Shown here piece after piece: positions 17,999 through 27,137 of a stretch of 64,000 nucleotides of DNA (positions are counted from its first letter, which is position 1; every line of letters begins with the position of its first letter). The position numbers were made by a program, and so were the translations under genes. This DNA is from JBALVT01 sp965262875 (GTDB lineage Bacteria > Pseudomonadota > Gammaproteobacteria > Pseudomonadales > Halieaceae). Under the pieces are notes generated by a model that was not told the origin of the DNA, searched no databases, and saw only the letters and a list, made by a program, of their open reading frames with translations. The DNA is taken from the NCBI GenBank assembly GCA_965262875.1, contig OZ253569.1, forward strand, positions 1 through 64,000, read 5' to 3'.

Positions 17999-18404
17999 CG
18001 CTGAAGCCGTTCATTCTTTTTTCCCCGGCAAGAATAACCGGAACACCTCGGCCGCCCATCGAATCATATTGTTGCTTGGCCTGGGCGTCCTTCTCTATAT
18101 CCAACTCTGTAAAGGCAATGCCCTGGGCGTTAAAGTAGTTTCGGGCCTTTTTACAATAGCCACACCAGCTGGTGGAGTACATCACCACTTTTTTGCTCAC
18201 ATGTTTGCTCTTGAAAAAATCGTCGGGCAGCGCTTCGTAGGACACATGCTCATAGCTGTTGATTTTCAGCTTTACTGCCTCAACAGAGGCTCCCTTTGCC
18301 GCTTTGTCACTGAAATGGACTCGCCCGGACTCATCGGTCCACTTGTAAATTTGGGCACTGCCAGATCCAGTGATTATCATCAGCAAAAATACAAATAATT
18401 TCAT
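17970..18404 (-). CDS. Periplasmic DUF4124-glutaredoxin protein
   Basis: 144 aa. Signal peptide MKLFVFLLMIITGSGSAQ, then a DUF4124 module (IYKWTDESGRVHFSDKAA) and a glutaredoxin fold with active site WCGYCKKA and the cis-Pro loop GVPVIL. Likely an exported thiol-disulfide oxidoreductase or sensor; function not established. The ATG at 18404 is chosen over upstream in-frame starts because AGGAG lies 7 nt before it. Its 3' end overlaps the residual radical SAM frame by 29 bp, the presumed deletion junction. Confidence 0.82.
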   Translation of the reverse strand: MKLFVFLLMIITGSGSAQIYKWTDESGRVHFSDKAAKGASVEAVKLKINSYEHVSYEALPDDFFKSKHVSKKVVMYSTSWCGYCKKARNYFNAQGIAFTELDIEKDAQAKQQYDSMGGRGVPVILAGEKRMNGFSVAGFNNIYE

Positions 18405-18492
18405 CGCCATTCTCCTATCAGGCTGTACGGACATTGGGTCGAGTGTATTGCTTAAACTCGAACAGAACCATAGCAATATCACCAAAGCGTCG

Positions 18493-19362
18493 TCAGTCCC
18501 AATTCCACGACTCGGGAGCTATTTTTCCAAACTTTCGATCAACAAATTCGTAGGTCGATGAAAAATGCCGTCGAACTTCAGATATCGCACCCTCATCAAA
18601 TTCGAATTTTTGAGTCTCGTTTATTTTTTCAAGATTGTGGGAAGGCCTAAATTCGACACCTAGAAAGCCACACAAAATTTGCAGCTCGGAGGACTGGCGA
18701 TAACTGTCAAACAAATGTTCGTAGAACAATATACACACGCTATCTTCACCGGTGGCCCGAAGCAGGGTTTCAACGGTCCGCTGGTAGTCTCCCCGCGTGA
18801 CGTATTCTGTTTTTGACAGATATTCCACCGCCGTTGCATTTGCGTCAAACCCCTTGAGGGGCGTCTTACCTTCGACCAACCTGAGCTGACTGATAAAGCG
18901 AATTTGGGAAAGGTATCGACTTACCGGGTCTCTCATTATGAAAATGAACTTTGCTTGGGGATATATTTTCTTAATCGCCGAGAAGCCGTCAGAGGGTAAT
19001 ATCGAGTATGAAGGTGTGATCTCACCGAAGGCAGAATGGTTGTCCTCTACCAGTGAGTCAAAATACTCTGCATATCGCCTTGAGTTGTCGGTCATTTCAA
19101 TGCGAAAGGTAACGTTTCGAATTTTGCTTTCCAGCTCATTGCTAGGGCTACGCCGGTTTTTTCCCCGGAGCTCAGACCAGATTTCTAGCCACTTTTCGTT
19201 CCAGTGACCACACAGCTCCGCGCAAAACCGGGCATCAAAGTAGTGGAGCTTTTTGATGGGTGACATAGCCACTTCCGGGTGCGCATACAAATAATCTGCC
19301 AACCAGGAAGTTCCGCTTTTAGCAGCGCCTATTCCAACAAAAAAATTGGAATTCACGCCCAC
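18493..19362 (-). CDS. PAPS-dependent sulfotransferase family protein
   Basis: 289 aa. The 5'-phosphosulfate-binding loop GIGAAKSGTSWLADYLYAHP is at residues about 10-29 and the 3'-phosphate-binding motif FIFIMRDPVSRYLSQIRF near 140. These are the hallmark PAPS sites of sulfotransferase domains acting on carbohydrates, lipids or small molecules; the acceptor is not predictable. No signal peptide or membrane helix. Stands alone between the glutaredoxin-like gene and the divergent rluA. Confidence 0.88.
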   Translation of the reverse strand: MGVNSNFFVGIGAAKSGTSWLADYLYAHPEVAMSPIKKLHYFDARFCAELCGHWNEKWLEIWSELRGKNRRSPSNELESKIRNVTFRIEMTDNSRRYAEYFDSLVEDNHSAFGEITPSYSILPSDGFSAIKKIYPQAKFIFIMRDPVSRYLSQIRFISQLRLVEGKTPLKGFDANATAVEYLSKTEYVTRGDYQRTVETLLRATGEDSVCILFYEHLFDSYRQSSELQILCGFLGVEFRPSHNLEKINETQKFEFDEGAISEVRRHFSSTYEFVDRKFGKIAPESWNWD

Positions 19363-19504
19363 TGTTCACATAGGGAAATTAAAATTGCAGATCCTCAACG
19401 AGTCACACTACTGCGCTACAGTTTAGAGTCTTTGGCCAGGCCTGAACAGGCAGCACTTGAGCAAAACTTGGCTACTGGGGCACGTCTGTATAGAATGCGA
19501 TGCC

Positions 19505-20164
19505 ATGTCTGACACTCCCTATCTGGTACCCCACAGCAAAGAAGAGATCATCATTCTCCATGAGGATGATAACCTACTTCTGGTGCGCAAGCCGGATCTT
19601 CTTCTGTCCATACCGGGGCGACACCCACTCAACAAGGACTGTTTAATTACCCGGTTACGAGAGAATTACCCTAGCGCGAGCATGGTCCATCGATTGGATC
19701 TCGATACTTCCGGCATTATGGTGATTCCACTGAACAAACCGACCCACGCTCATATCAGTCGGCAATTTCAGGAGCGCAAAATTGAAAAATCCTATATCGC
19801 AATCGCCTACGGTCAAATTCCCGATGATGAAGGTGAGATTGATCTTCCGATCGCCATCGACTGGCAGAACCGACCCAGGCAAGTTATTTGCGCGCAGCGA
19901 GGTAAAAGCGCATTGACCCGCTATCAGGTGCTGTCGAGGGAAAAGGATCGAACACGGGTATTACTGCGGCCTGTGACAGGCCGCTCCCACCAGTTGCGTA
20001 TTCATTTAAGAGAACTCGGACATCCGATCCTGGGCTGCGATATGTATGCCCATGAAGAGGCGCTGAACATGGCGCCCAGGCTAATGCTGCACGCCACTAA
20101 ACTCGGATTTGAACACCCCGCTACTGGGCAGTGGTTATCGGGTGAGTGCCCGGCAGACTTCTAG
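19505..20164 (+). CDS. rluA: RluA-type 23S rRNA/tRNA pseudouridine synthase
   Basis: 219 aa, the same length as E. coli RluA, which modifies U746 of 23S rRNA and U32 of several tRNAs. No S4 domain precedes the catalytic core, also as in RluA. Catalytic Asp lies in MVHRLDLDTSGIMV; later motifs are GKSALTRYQVL and VTGRSHQLRIHL. The ATG at 19505 is chosen over an upstream TTG because homology starts near it, although its Shine-Dalgarno is weak. Confidence 0.9.
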   Translation: MSDTPYLVPHSKEEIIILHEDDNLLLVRKPDLLLSIPGRHPLNKDCLITRLRENYPSASMVHRLDLDTSGIMVIPLNKPTHAHISRQFQERKIEKSYIAIAYGQIPDDEGEIDLPIAIDWQNRPRQVICAQRGKSALTRYQVLSREKDRTRVLLRPVTGRSHQLRIHLRELGHPILGCDMYAHEEALNMAPRLMLHATKLGFEHPATGQWLSGECPADF

Positions 20165-20202
20165 GTCTGTAAATATTGGCCACTGTAAGTAGCTACCGAT
20201 AA

Positions 20203-21006
20203 CTACAGGTAACTGCACCAGTCACTCCAACTACCCCCGTAAAGGCAAGCATCATCTCTCCCCAGCAGCGCCAGCGAAAAGAGATTAACGCAAGCAGTCA
20301 CTCCCGACCCGCAGTACACCAGCAGTTCGGGCTCCTTAAATGCCTCCCCCCAATAGACTCGTTGTTCAGCGATAGCCAGTACTTTCCCGTCAGAGGCTGT
20401 CAGCCCCTGCCAGGGCCGATTGATGGCACCGGGAACGTGACCAGCCACCGGGTCTACGGGTTCTTCAAGCCCCTGATAGCGGCGTGACTCTCTAGAGTCG
20501 ATCAGCAGCGCTCCCCGGCCCTGAGCTTCTCTAACGCCATCGATATCGCGAAGATTCTTGTATTGTCTGCCACTCTCGGGAGTAAGCGAGGGAGGCGCGA
20601 GTGTACTTTCCTCAGGCTCTGAGCCCAAAGCGCACCAGCTCGCGTAACCTCCATCAACTAACTGAGGGGGCGTAAAGTCCAGGCTCCGCATCATCCACCA
20701 AAATCTCGATACGAAAGCCAATCTGGAATCGTCATAGGCGATGACTGCAGTGGTCGGGCCAATACCCAGTGAAGCCAGTAACTCTAGAAACCGGTCGGGA
20801 TGTGGCAGCGGATGCCTACCACCATGCTCGCGCAACTCACCAGAAAGATCTTGTGCAAGATCTACATGGGATGCACCGGGTATATGTCCTTGATCGAAGA
20901 GTCTGCGCCCCTCTTTCCCGTCTGCAAGTGAAAACCTGCAGTCGATAATCACACAAGACGAATCCACCGGCACGTTTTCCGGCTGTATCAAAGAAGCACT
21001 AGACAT
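20203..21006 (-). CDS. sseA: 3-mercaptopyruvate/thiosulfate sulfurtransferase
   Basis: Two rhodanese domains in 267 aa. The N-terminal inactive domain contains HIPGASHVDLAQDLSG; the C-terminal domain carries the active loop CGSGVTA with Cys232, the form typical of mercaptopyruvate sulfurtransferases rather than thiosulfate rhodaneses (CRxGxx[R/T]). Likely transfers sulfane sulfur from 3-mercaptopyruvate to cyanide or thiols. Cytosolic; no leader. Lies 38 bp downstream of the crotonase gene on the same strand. Confidence 0.85.
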   Translation of the reverse strand: MSSASLIQPENVPVDSSCVIIDCRFSLADGKEGRRLFDQGHIPGASHVDLAQDLSGELREHGGRHPLPHPDRFLELLASLGIGPTTAVIAYDDSRLAFVSRFWWMMRSLDFTPPQLVDGGYASWCALGSEPEESTLAPPSLTPESGRQYKNLRDIDGVREAQGRGALLIDSRESRRYQGLEEPVDPVAGHVPGAINRPWQGLTASDGKVLAIAEQRVYWGEAFKEPELLVYCGSGVTACVNLFSLALLGRDDACLYGGSWSDWCSYL

Positions 21007-21044
21007 AGTAATGCCCTTTTTGGTCTCTCCACATATCTCGCATA

Positions 21045-21818
21045 CTAAAGCTCACTAAAATCCCCGTGACGCCCTTTGCCCGAAGCAAACCTGGCAGCCC
21101 CGATAACCGTTTCCCGAGATTCAATAACCTCAACTCCGCGGTGGAACTCGTTATTGATGGCATCGTCCAGGTTCATCCCCCACTGTTCACAGGCACTCAG
21201 TCGATCGGAGCGCAAACAATTCTGAGGGAAGCGAGCCAGTTCCGTCGCTAATGCCAACGCCGATTCCAGTGATTTTCCATCGGGCACGACTCGATTTGCC
21301 AAGCCAAACTGCAATGCCTCCTCAGCGCCTATCGCGCGACCCGTAAGAATAAGATCCATCGCCCTGCTATGGCCAATAAGCCGCGGAAGGCGAACTGTAC
21401 CGCCGTCGATGAGAGGGACGCCCCAGCGGCGACAGTACACACCCATCACAGCGCTTTCTTCAACCACTCGTAGATCACACCACAGCGCGAGCTCCATCCC
21501 CCCGGCCACTGCATGACCGCTGATGGCTGCAATAACGGGCTTCGAAAGCTGCATACGACTGGGGCCCATGGGGCCGTCGCCATCTTCCGATAGCATATTG
21601 CCACTGGCTTCCGCCGCGATCGATTTTAAATCCGCACCAGCGCAAAATGTACCGTGATCACCGCGGAACACCGCAACATCCGAGTTGTCATCGGCTTCAA
21701 ACGCCCGAAATGCATCTGCCAGGGATTGCGCGGTTTCGGCGTTAACAGCATTGCGAACCTCTGGTCTCGATAGGGTGACCACCGTAATACGATCGATAAC
21801 TTCTACTGTAACCTGCAC
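21045..21818 (-). CDS. Enoyl-CoA hydratase/isomerase (crotonase) family
   Basis: 257 aa. Crotonase signatures: LSRPEVRNAVNAETAQSL at the N-terminus, FCAGADLKSIA for the first oxyanion-hole loop, and AISGHAVAGGMELALWCDLR for the second. The frame is open 45 codons further upstream, but the GTG at 21818 is chosen because it follows AAAGGTGG and matches the family start (VQVTVEVIDRITVVTLSRP). The acyl-CoA substrate is not predictable. Confidence 0.85.
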   Translation of the reverse strand: MQVTVEVIDRITVVTLSRPEVRNAVNAETAQSLADAFRAFEADDNSDVAVFRGDHGTFCAGADLKSIAAEASGNMLSEDGDGPMGPSRMQLSKPVIAAISGHAVAGGMELALWCDLRVVEESAVMGVYCRRWGVPLIDGGTVRLPRLIGHSRAMDLILTGRAIGAEEALQFGLANRVVPDGKSLESALALATELARFPQNCLRSDRLSACEQWGMNLDDAINNEFHRGVEVIESRETVIGAARFASGKGRHGDFSEL

Positions 21819-21923
21819 GGAACACCACCTTTGGTATACCTGAACGAACTGAATAGGTGAGACAGTTTGCTCCAGATGACGCAAAATATGCAACCTTAGC
21901 TGCGTCTTTACCGGGAGCATTTC

Positions 21924-22694
21924 ATGCGGAAGTACGATGGACTGAATCGACAAATGGTGGAGCTCTACGCGCCCCAGCCAGGCCGAAAAGACTTGCTACC
22001 CGAACTGGGTGAGAAAGCGCAAGTTGCGCTAATGTGTCGCATGTTGTTTCGCGAGGGCTGGAACGAACATATCGCCGGACACATCACCTACCGGTTGGAC
22101 AACGGACACATTCTCAGCAACCCCTGGGAGTTGGCTTGGGATGAAATCACCGCCAGCGATGTGTTGACCCTCGACGAAGAGGGCAAGATTGTTGATGGCC
22201 AGTGGAATATCACACCGGCAATAGGCTTACACATTCAACTTCACGCCCTGCGACCGGAGTGTAAGGTTGTCATTCACAACCACGCTCACTGGAGTGGTAT
22301 CTGGGCCAATTTACATCGCGTCCCGCCGATTTACGATCAAACCGGAGCACACTGTGGTTCAGCCCTACCCTTATACAACGAATATGCAGGAACCTTTGAG
22401 ATCAAAGCTACAAGCGCCTCTGCGGCCGAGGCACTCGGAGATTCCAAATGGGCCCTGCTGGCAAACCATGGCGCTCTGGTGGTCGGGGAAAATTTGCGCC
22501 AGGCGCACTTGCGAGCCATAACGCTGGAATGGCGTTGTAAACGGGCCTACGAGGTAGAACTCGCCGGCGGTGGGGTTCCCCTGAGCGAGGAGGAAATCCA
22601 GAAGGTGAGCATCACCGATGACAATGGTTTCCCTTTTTGTTGGGAGGCGATGGCACGCAGAGAGCTTCGGATGGATCCCGGTGTTGTCGATTAA
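21924..22694 (+). CDS. Class II aldolase/adducin family protein
   Basis: 256 aa with the class II aldolase metal site: the HNHAH cluster near residue 116 and LLANHGALVVG near 175 supply the zinc-binding histidines. N-terminal RMLFREGWNEHIAGHITYRL matches family members such as decarboxylases and epimerases of the adducin fold. Substrate unknown. It is followed 37 bp later by a TauD/TfdA-type dioxygenase, so the two may act together on a hydroxy-acid or sulfonate-type compound (inference). Confidence 0.8.
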   Translation: MRKYDGLNRQMVELYAPQPGRKDLLPELGEKAQVALMCRMLFREGWNEHIAGHITYRLDNGHILSNPWELAWDEITASDVLTLDEEGKIVDGQWNITPAIGLHIQLHALRPECKVVIHNHAHWSGIWANLHRVPPIYDQTGAHCGSALPLYNEYAGTFEIKATSASAAEALGDSKWALLANHGALVVGENLRQAHLRAITLEWRCKRAYEVELAGGGVPLSEEEIQKVSITDDNGFPFCWEAMARRELRMDPGVVD

Positions 22695-22731
22695 AGTGCA
22701 TTGGAGACTACGTTAAATTGAGGACACTATT

Positions 22732-23658
22732 TTGAGCCTACAGGTAACAGCTTTGGGCAATGTTGGGGTCGAGATTTCGGGTTTCGATATCAACGCTCCT
22801 ATGACGCAAACCACAAAACGCGAACTAAAGGCACTGTGGTACGAACACGCCATACTGGTTTTTCGCGACCAGGATATCTCGCCCGTAAAGCAAATTGAAT
22901 TCAGTCGTATTTTTGGAACGCTAGAGATACACCCACTAAAAGCCGCCACTGATGAAGAACACCCCGAACTGTTCATTTTGGAAAACGGCGGAGAGAACGA
23001 CAAATTTTTCACCGCCAACTACGCCGGCGAAGACATCGTCGGGCGCCTGGACTGGCACATGGACTTGCACTACACCGCAAAACCCAATCACGGCGCTTTG
23101 TTGCGTGCCGTAATCGTTGCGGAAGAAGACGGCCTCACCGGTTTTGGCGATTTGGCGAAGGCTTACGACGCCCTCGATGACGACACTAAATCTCTTCTGG
23201 AGAAAATCGAAGTAGCCTACACCTTCAGTATGCAGCGTCAGCACATGCGTTACGTCGACCTGGAAGATTACCAACCCGGCCCATACAGCCCCCGAAAACC
23301 TTCAGACGTAAACTACCCTGATTTTCCCGATGCGGTCTATCCAGCGGTGGTAAGCCACCCATTCACCGGCCGTAAAGTGCTGGAAATTGTCGAACAGTTT
23401 CTCGATCGCGTGATCAGTCCACAGAGCGCAGGACTGTGCAATGACGAGGCGATCGAGTTACTCGAACGTCTGGTGGCTCACACACGCAAACCAGAGTTTC
23501 ATTATTTTCACGATTGGAGAGCTGGCGATATGGTGCTGTGGGATAACTGGCGCGCCATGCACTGTACGACAGGCACCAAACCAGGCATTCGCCGGTTGAT
23601 TAACCGCACGACCATTGCCGGTGATGTTCAACTAGGACGTGTTATTGGGGCGGAGTAA
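22732..23658 (+). CDS. TauD/TfdA family Fe(II)/2-oxoglutarate dioxygenase
   Basis: 308 aa. The iron-binding facial triad is readable: His109-x-Asp111 in DWHMDLHY and His277 in WRAMHCTT, with the 2OG-binding Arg in GIRRLINR (about 287). TauD-like N-terminal GVEISGFDI is present. Members oxidise taurine, 2,4-D, alpha-ketoglutarate-dependent hydroxy acids and others; sequence does not single one out. The start is TTG after GAGGA. Adjacent to the class II aldolase gene. Confidence 0.85.
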   Translation: MSLQVTALGNVGVEISGFDINAPMTQTTKRELKALWYEHAILVFRDQDISPVKQIEFSRIFGTLEIHPLKAATDEEHPELFILENGGENDKFFTANYAGEDIVGRLDWHMDLHYTAKPNHGALLRAVIVAEEDGLTGFGDLAKAYDALDDDTKSLLEKIEVAYTFSMQRQHMRYVDLEDYQPGPYSPRKPSDVNYPDFPDAVYPAVVSHPFTGRKVLEIVEQFLDRVISPQSAGLCNDEAIELLERLVAHTRKPEFHYFHDWRAGDMVLWDNWRAMHCTTGTKPGIRRLINRTTIAGDVQLGRVIGAE

Positions 23659-24045
23659 CAGGCGATAACCCAGATATAACTGGACAGTAACTAGCACTTG
23701 CTATAGTGTCATGCCCAGCTTGCACGTAGCTTCATTTTTTTTCCGGCATCCTGCCGCAACAGCACGTCTGAAATTTTTCAGTCCCAAAACAACATATTTT
23801 GCCACTCAGTCTTCTTAAGCGTCTGAGGTACATCATTTTCAACGGGAAAATTCGTCTAGTACGGCCCGTTATTTTTTGGTCAAAAGCACGCCGCCTCCAG
23901 CACAGCTATTAGAGCCTTTTAGCACAGCGCGAGCACCGTGTGCGGACTTTCGATTTTCTCAACCTTGCCGTACGCACTAGACCGGCAACGCTCTCGCAAT
24001 TGTGTAACACCAATTCCGATTGTGAGCGGCACTTTCAGGATTACT
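23659..24045. other. Intergenic region without a recognised gene (387 bp)
   Basis: No coding frame with family similarity is visible. It contains a possible intrinsic terminator (23841-23877) and a small CTGAA/TTCAG hairpin around 23768-23781. Open-frame sequence running into the next gene from 23938 is treated as upstream leader because the Shine-Dalgarno lies before 24046. Confidence 0.5.
23841..23877 (+). terminator. Possible intrinsic terminator
   Basis: AACGGG (23841-23846) pairs with CCCGTT (23865-23870) across an 18-nt loop and is followed by ATTTTTT. The long loop makes it weak, but position after the dioxygenase gene fits transcription termination. Confidence 0.3.
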
Positions 24046-24699
24046 ATGACTACGCACAACCAAGATTCTTCAGTCTTGCAGCCGACTATTCTCTCCTATG
24101 TGAGAGATCTTCCAAACCTGAGTTCTCTGGCGGGCCTGGCATGCACTTTACTCGCCATCTACTTCAGTATTCTCGGTGTTTACTACGCGGCAATGATCGG
24201 CATGGTCTGGGCCGTTGCTTTTGACTGGGCAGATGGACTTATTGCTCGAAGAATGAAAGGGCGGACAGGTGATGATCGAATTTTTGGCGGGCAACTTGAT
24301 GTACTCATAGATATCGTGAGCTATGGTGTCGCTCCTGCTGTTCTTCTGCTGAGCTATGGCAAATTTGACCCTATATTTTTGGTTGGTGCCTTCATAATGC
24401 TAGCCGCCAGCGCGATACGGTTGAGTTACTTCAGTACATTTGGCCTTTCTGGCGGATCGCACTACACAGGCCTGGCTCTGGACAACAACAGCCTGATACT
24501 CATTTTCATTTTTTTGTTTGAGGGTATTTTTAGTCAGGGAACTTTTTCGCTCATTCTTTATGCCAGCTGCCTACTTCTCGCAGCCTTGAATGTTTCTCAA
24601 ATCAAGACTCCAAAACTATCTGGAAGTCGCAGAAACGTTCTTATCCTCGTCATCTACACGCTTGCAACGACAGCTGTATATAGCTGGAAGTTATTTTAG
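24046..24699 (+). CDS. CDP-alcohol phosphatidyltransferase family membrane protein
   Basis: 217 aa, about six membrane spans. The catalytic CDP-alcohol motif is complete: DWADGLIARRMKGR followed by GGQLDVLIDIVSYG (D-x2-DG-x2-AR ... G-x3-D-x3-D). Members make phosphatidylserine, phosphatidylglycerophosphate, phosphatidylinositol-type or CDP-choline/ethanolamine-derived lipids. The ATG at 24046 follows CAGGA; longer upstream reading is not hydrophobic. The neighbouring cytidylyltransferase may supply its CDP-activated alcohol (inference). Confidence 0.85.
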   Translation: MTTHNQDSSVLQPTILSYVRDLPNLSSLAGLACTLLAIYFSILGVYYAAMIGMVWAVAFDWADGLIARRMKGRTGDDRIFGGQLDVLIDIVSYGVAPAVLLLSYGKFDPIFLVGAFIMLAASAIRLSYFSTFGLSGGSHYTGLALDNNSLILIFIFLFEGIFSQGTFSLILYASCLLLAALNVSQIKTPKLSGSRRNVLILVIYTLATTAVYSWKLF

Positions 24700-24761
24700 A
24701 AGTACCGATTTCGGCAAAGCTCAAAAACGAAAAGACATTCATTTAGGAGTTAAGTATTACG

Positions 24762-25205
24762 GTGATTGTATATACGGTAGGCACATTCGATTTACTGCAC
24801 GTGGGTCACCTTGCCCTTCTCGAATATTGTAGAACGTTAGGCGATGTTGTGGCCGTAGGTGTTGCCTCTGATAAGGTAGTGAACTCTTACAAACCCAGAG
24901 TACCTGTTATCCCCCTGGATCAGCGAGCGGAAATGTTAAGGGCTTTAAGCTGCGTCGATATCGTGCGCCCCTACCATGAGCTGGAATATGTGTCTGCCTG
25001 TCGGGAATTGAACATCGACATTTTCGTCATTGGAGAAGATTGGGGCAACAATCCCCACAACATTGCGGTGGAATCCTACTTAAAAATGGCCGGGAAAAAG
25101 ATCATACAAGTTTCGTATAACCCCAGAACTTCATCCACTCAAATAAAACAAAATGTCATGGGGCAATCCGATACAAGCTTGTACCTGGAGCGGGCTATTG
25201 CGTGA
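24762..25205 (+). CDS. Cytidylyltransferase-like protein (TagD/glycerol-3-P cytidylyltransferase type)
   Basis: 147 aa nucleotidyltransferase of the HxGH class. Motifs: TVGTFDLLHVGHLALLEYC, the R-containing YKPRVPVIPLDQRAEML and the C-terminal NPRTSSTQIK, equivalent to the RTxGISTT loop. This is the architecture of CTP:phosphoalcohol cytidylyltransferases (glycerol-3-P, phosphocholine or phosphoethanolamine). Probably starts at GTG 24762, with TTTAGGAG a little far upstream. Paired with the CDP-alcohol transferase 62 bp upstream. Confidence 0.82.
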   Translation: MIVYTVGTFDLLHVGHLALLEYCRTLGDVVAVGVASDKVVNSYKPRVPVIPLDQRAEMLRALSCVDIVRPYHELEYVSACRELNIDIFVIGEDWGNNPHNIAVESYLKMAGKKIIQVSYNPRTSSTQIKQNVMGQSDTSLYLERAIA

Positions 25206-25224
25206 GGTAGAGCCATCACACAAA

Positions 25225-25253
25225 GGGCAATGTACTGCAATGGAACATTGCCC
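25225..25253. repeat. Perfect 9-bp inverted repeat after the cytidylyltransferase gene
   Basis: GGGCAATGT (25225-25233) and ACATTGCCC (25245-25253) form a perfect hairpin with an 11-nt loop. No T-run follows on either strand, so it is either a non-canonical terminator or a stabilising 3' end structure between two converging genes. Confidence 0.5.
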
Positions 25254-25338
25254 GAGCTCCGTACACTCCGAACATATTCTTACAACGAAAAGATGTTTGA
25301 ATGGACAAAAGAAATACAACAAACAGCGACCCAGCCAG

Positions 25339-26903
25339 CTAGCGAATTCCCGCTTGCGAGAGCCCACGCAAATACAACTCAATCTGCGCTCCATCTTTCA
25401 GATAGAACAATTTTTTTCGGGCGAACTCAATGCAGAACTCAGGCACGTCCGTTAGCAGCCTGACTTTTGCCGACTCTGTCATCGCTTCGTCGCCGAGGTA
25501 GGCGCTGGCTACCAGCTGATGTGCATTGGCCCAATACTGGCAGTTAGGAATACTCAAAGCGCTCTGAGTCCAATCAATCGCTTGCTGATACTCCCCCATG
25601 AAAATCATGGCAAGTGCACCATAGGTGTAGAACGCCCAGATTTGTGGATCGTTGGGGCTCAGCGCAATAGCCCTCTCAAAACATTCCAAAGACTCCTCAT
25701 ACTTGCCTTCATAGGCCAGTGAGTCTCCGAATCCACAATGTGCCGCGGCGAAGGTGGAATTGAGTGCGATGGCTTTTTTATTTTCGCGTATCGCCGATTG
25801 ATACTCCTGCCTTGCGAGCAATACTCTGGCCTTCAAAGCATGGAAGCTGGCATTGTGAGAGTCGAGCTGCACTGCTTGTTAGTTGCTGCCAACGCTTCAT
25901 CCAGGTTTTTTTGGTTCGGTTCGGTTTTCCAATAGACCATACCCAGCGTTACCGCATAGGCCCACCACGCAAACGCCTCGCCAAACAAAGGGTCGAGTTC
26001 CTGGCTTTTCTTCAGGTAAGACTGAGCCAACAAATTGTCATCACTGGTGAATCGAAAAAAGTGATGAATGCCCAGATGATAAGATTCCCACGCCTGCAAG
26101 TCCGGTGGTGTAGAAACCAGAACTTTGTAGCGCTCGGCAATGCCAATCTCGGGTTCTAACCTGGCCACAATTTTCTCGGTGATTTCGTCCTGCACGGTAA
26201 ACAGATCGGACAATTCCCGGTCATAGCGGTCTGACCATATCTGGTGGCCTGTTTTGGCATCGATGAGCAACACACTGATGCGCACTCGCGGTCCCGATTT
26301 CTGCACGGACCCTTCAACCACATAGTCCAGGTGCAGTTGCTGACCGAGAGTCACGATATCGATATTCTGCCCTTTGTAGCCAAAGCTGGTATTTCGCGCT
26401 GCCACACTCAGCCATCGATGTTTAGCCAGGTGATTGATAATGTCCGAACTTATTCCGTCGGCAAAATACTCCTGCTCGGGGTCGTTCGAAAGATTGGAAA
26501 AAGGCAGCACAGCGATGGCGGGCTTTTCTACTTTGTCATACTCGTGTTCATCCTGCGCGTCAGATTTTTTCTCTACTGGCGCAGCAAGTCCGATTTGTGA
26601 GTGCACGTGGGCGACGAACCTGAACCCTTTTTTGTGCACTGTCTGGATATATTTTTGTTCACGACCATCATCGCCGAGAATTTGCCGTGCCGATTTTATT
26701 CGGCTACTCAGAGCAGCATCTGATACGTAGCGGCCTTTCCAGATATTCTCGTATATCTCGTCCTTGCTCACCAGCCGCTCGGAGTGTTCTACCAGCAGGG
26801 AAAGCAAGGCGAGCACTTGAGGTTCTGCATGGACCGGATTGCCACCCGAGCTCAGTTCAAATTTCGCAGTGTCTATTTCAAAATTATCGAACTTGTAAAT
26901 CAT
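25339..26903 (-). pseudogene. CadC-like winged-helix transcriptional regulator with TPR domain, frameshifted
   Basis: Residues 1-100 form an OmpR/PhoB-type winged helix (YKFDNFEIDTAKFELSSGG, DAALSSRIKSARQILGDDG, IQTVHKKGFRF). A FlgO/TolB-like segment follows (AIAVLPFSNLSNDPEQEYFA, then VVEGSVQKSGPRVRISVLLI), then TPR repeats. At 25873-25877 one base is missing: reading NKQCSSTLTMP, the ancestral frame would be NKAVQLDSHNASFHALKARV, which continues as clean TPR sequence to 25339. Ancestral length about 530 aa. Divergent from the DsrE-decarboxylase-cysteine synthase genes it may have regulated. No obvious transmembrane helix, unlike true CadC. Confidence 0.82.
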
Positions 26904-27137
26904 AAAGTGGTTTTGTCGGAAGATATATCGTGTAAATGACCATATACCAAAGCCAGGAGTTTCTCCACAGGCGCCGATTTCATCTAGCAGCGGCGCAATT
27001 ATCCCAATCTACAGACTTTCTACAGATATAAACCACATCAACTTCAAGCCTGGGTACTGCGACTCTCGCATACTTCGTCTATCCCATCCGAAAACAACGA
27101 TGGGTAAACGAAATGGAAATACTCAACAGCGAAGAAG

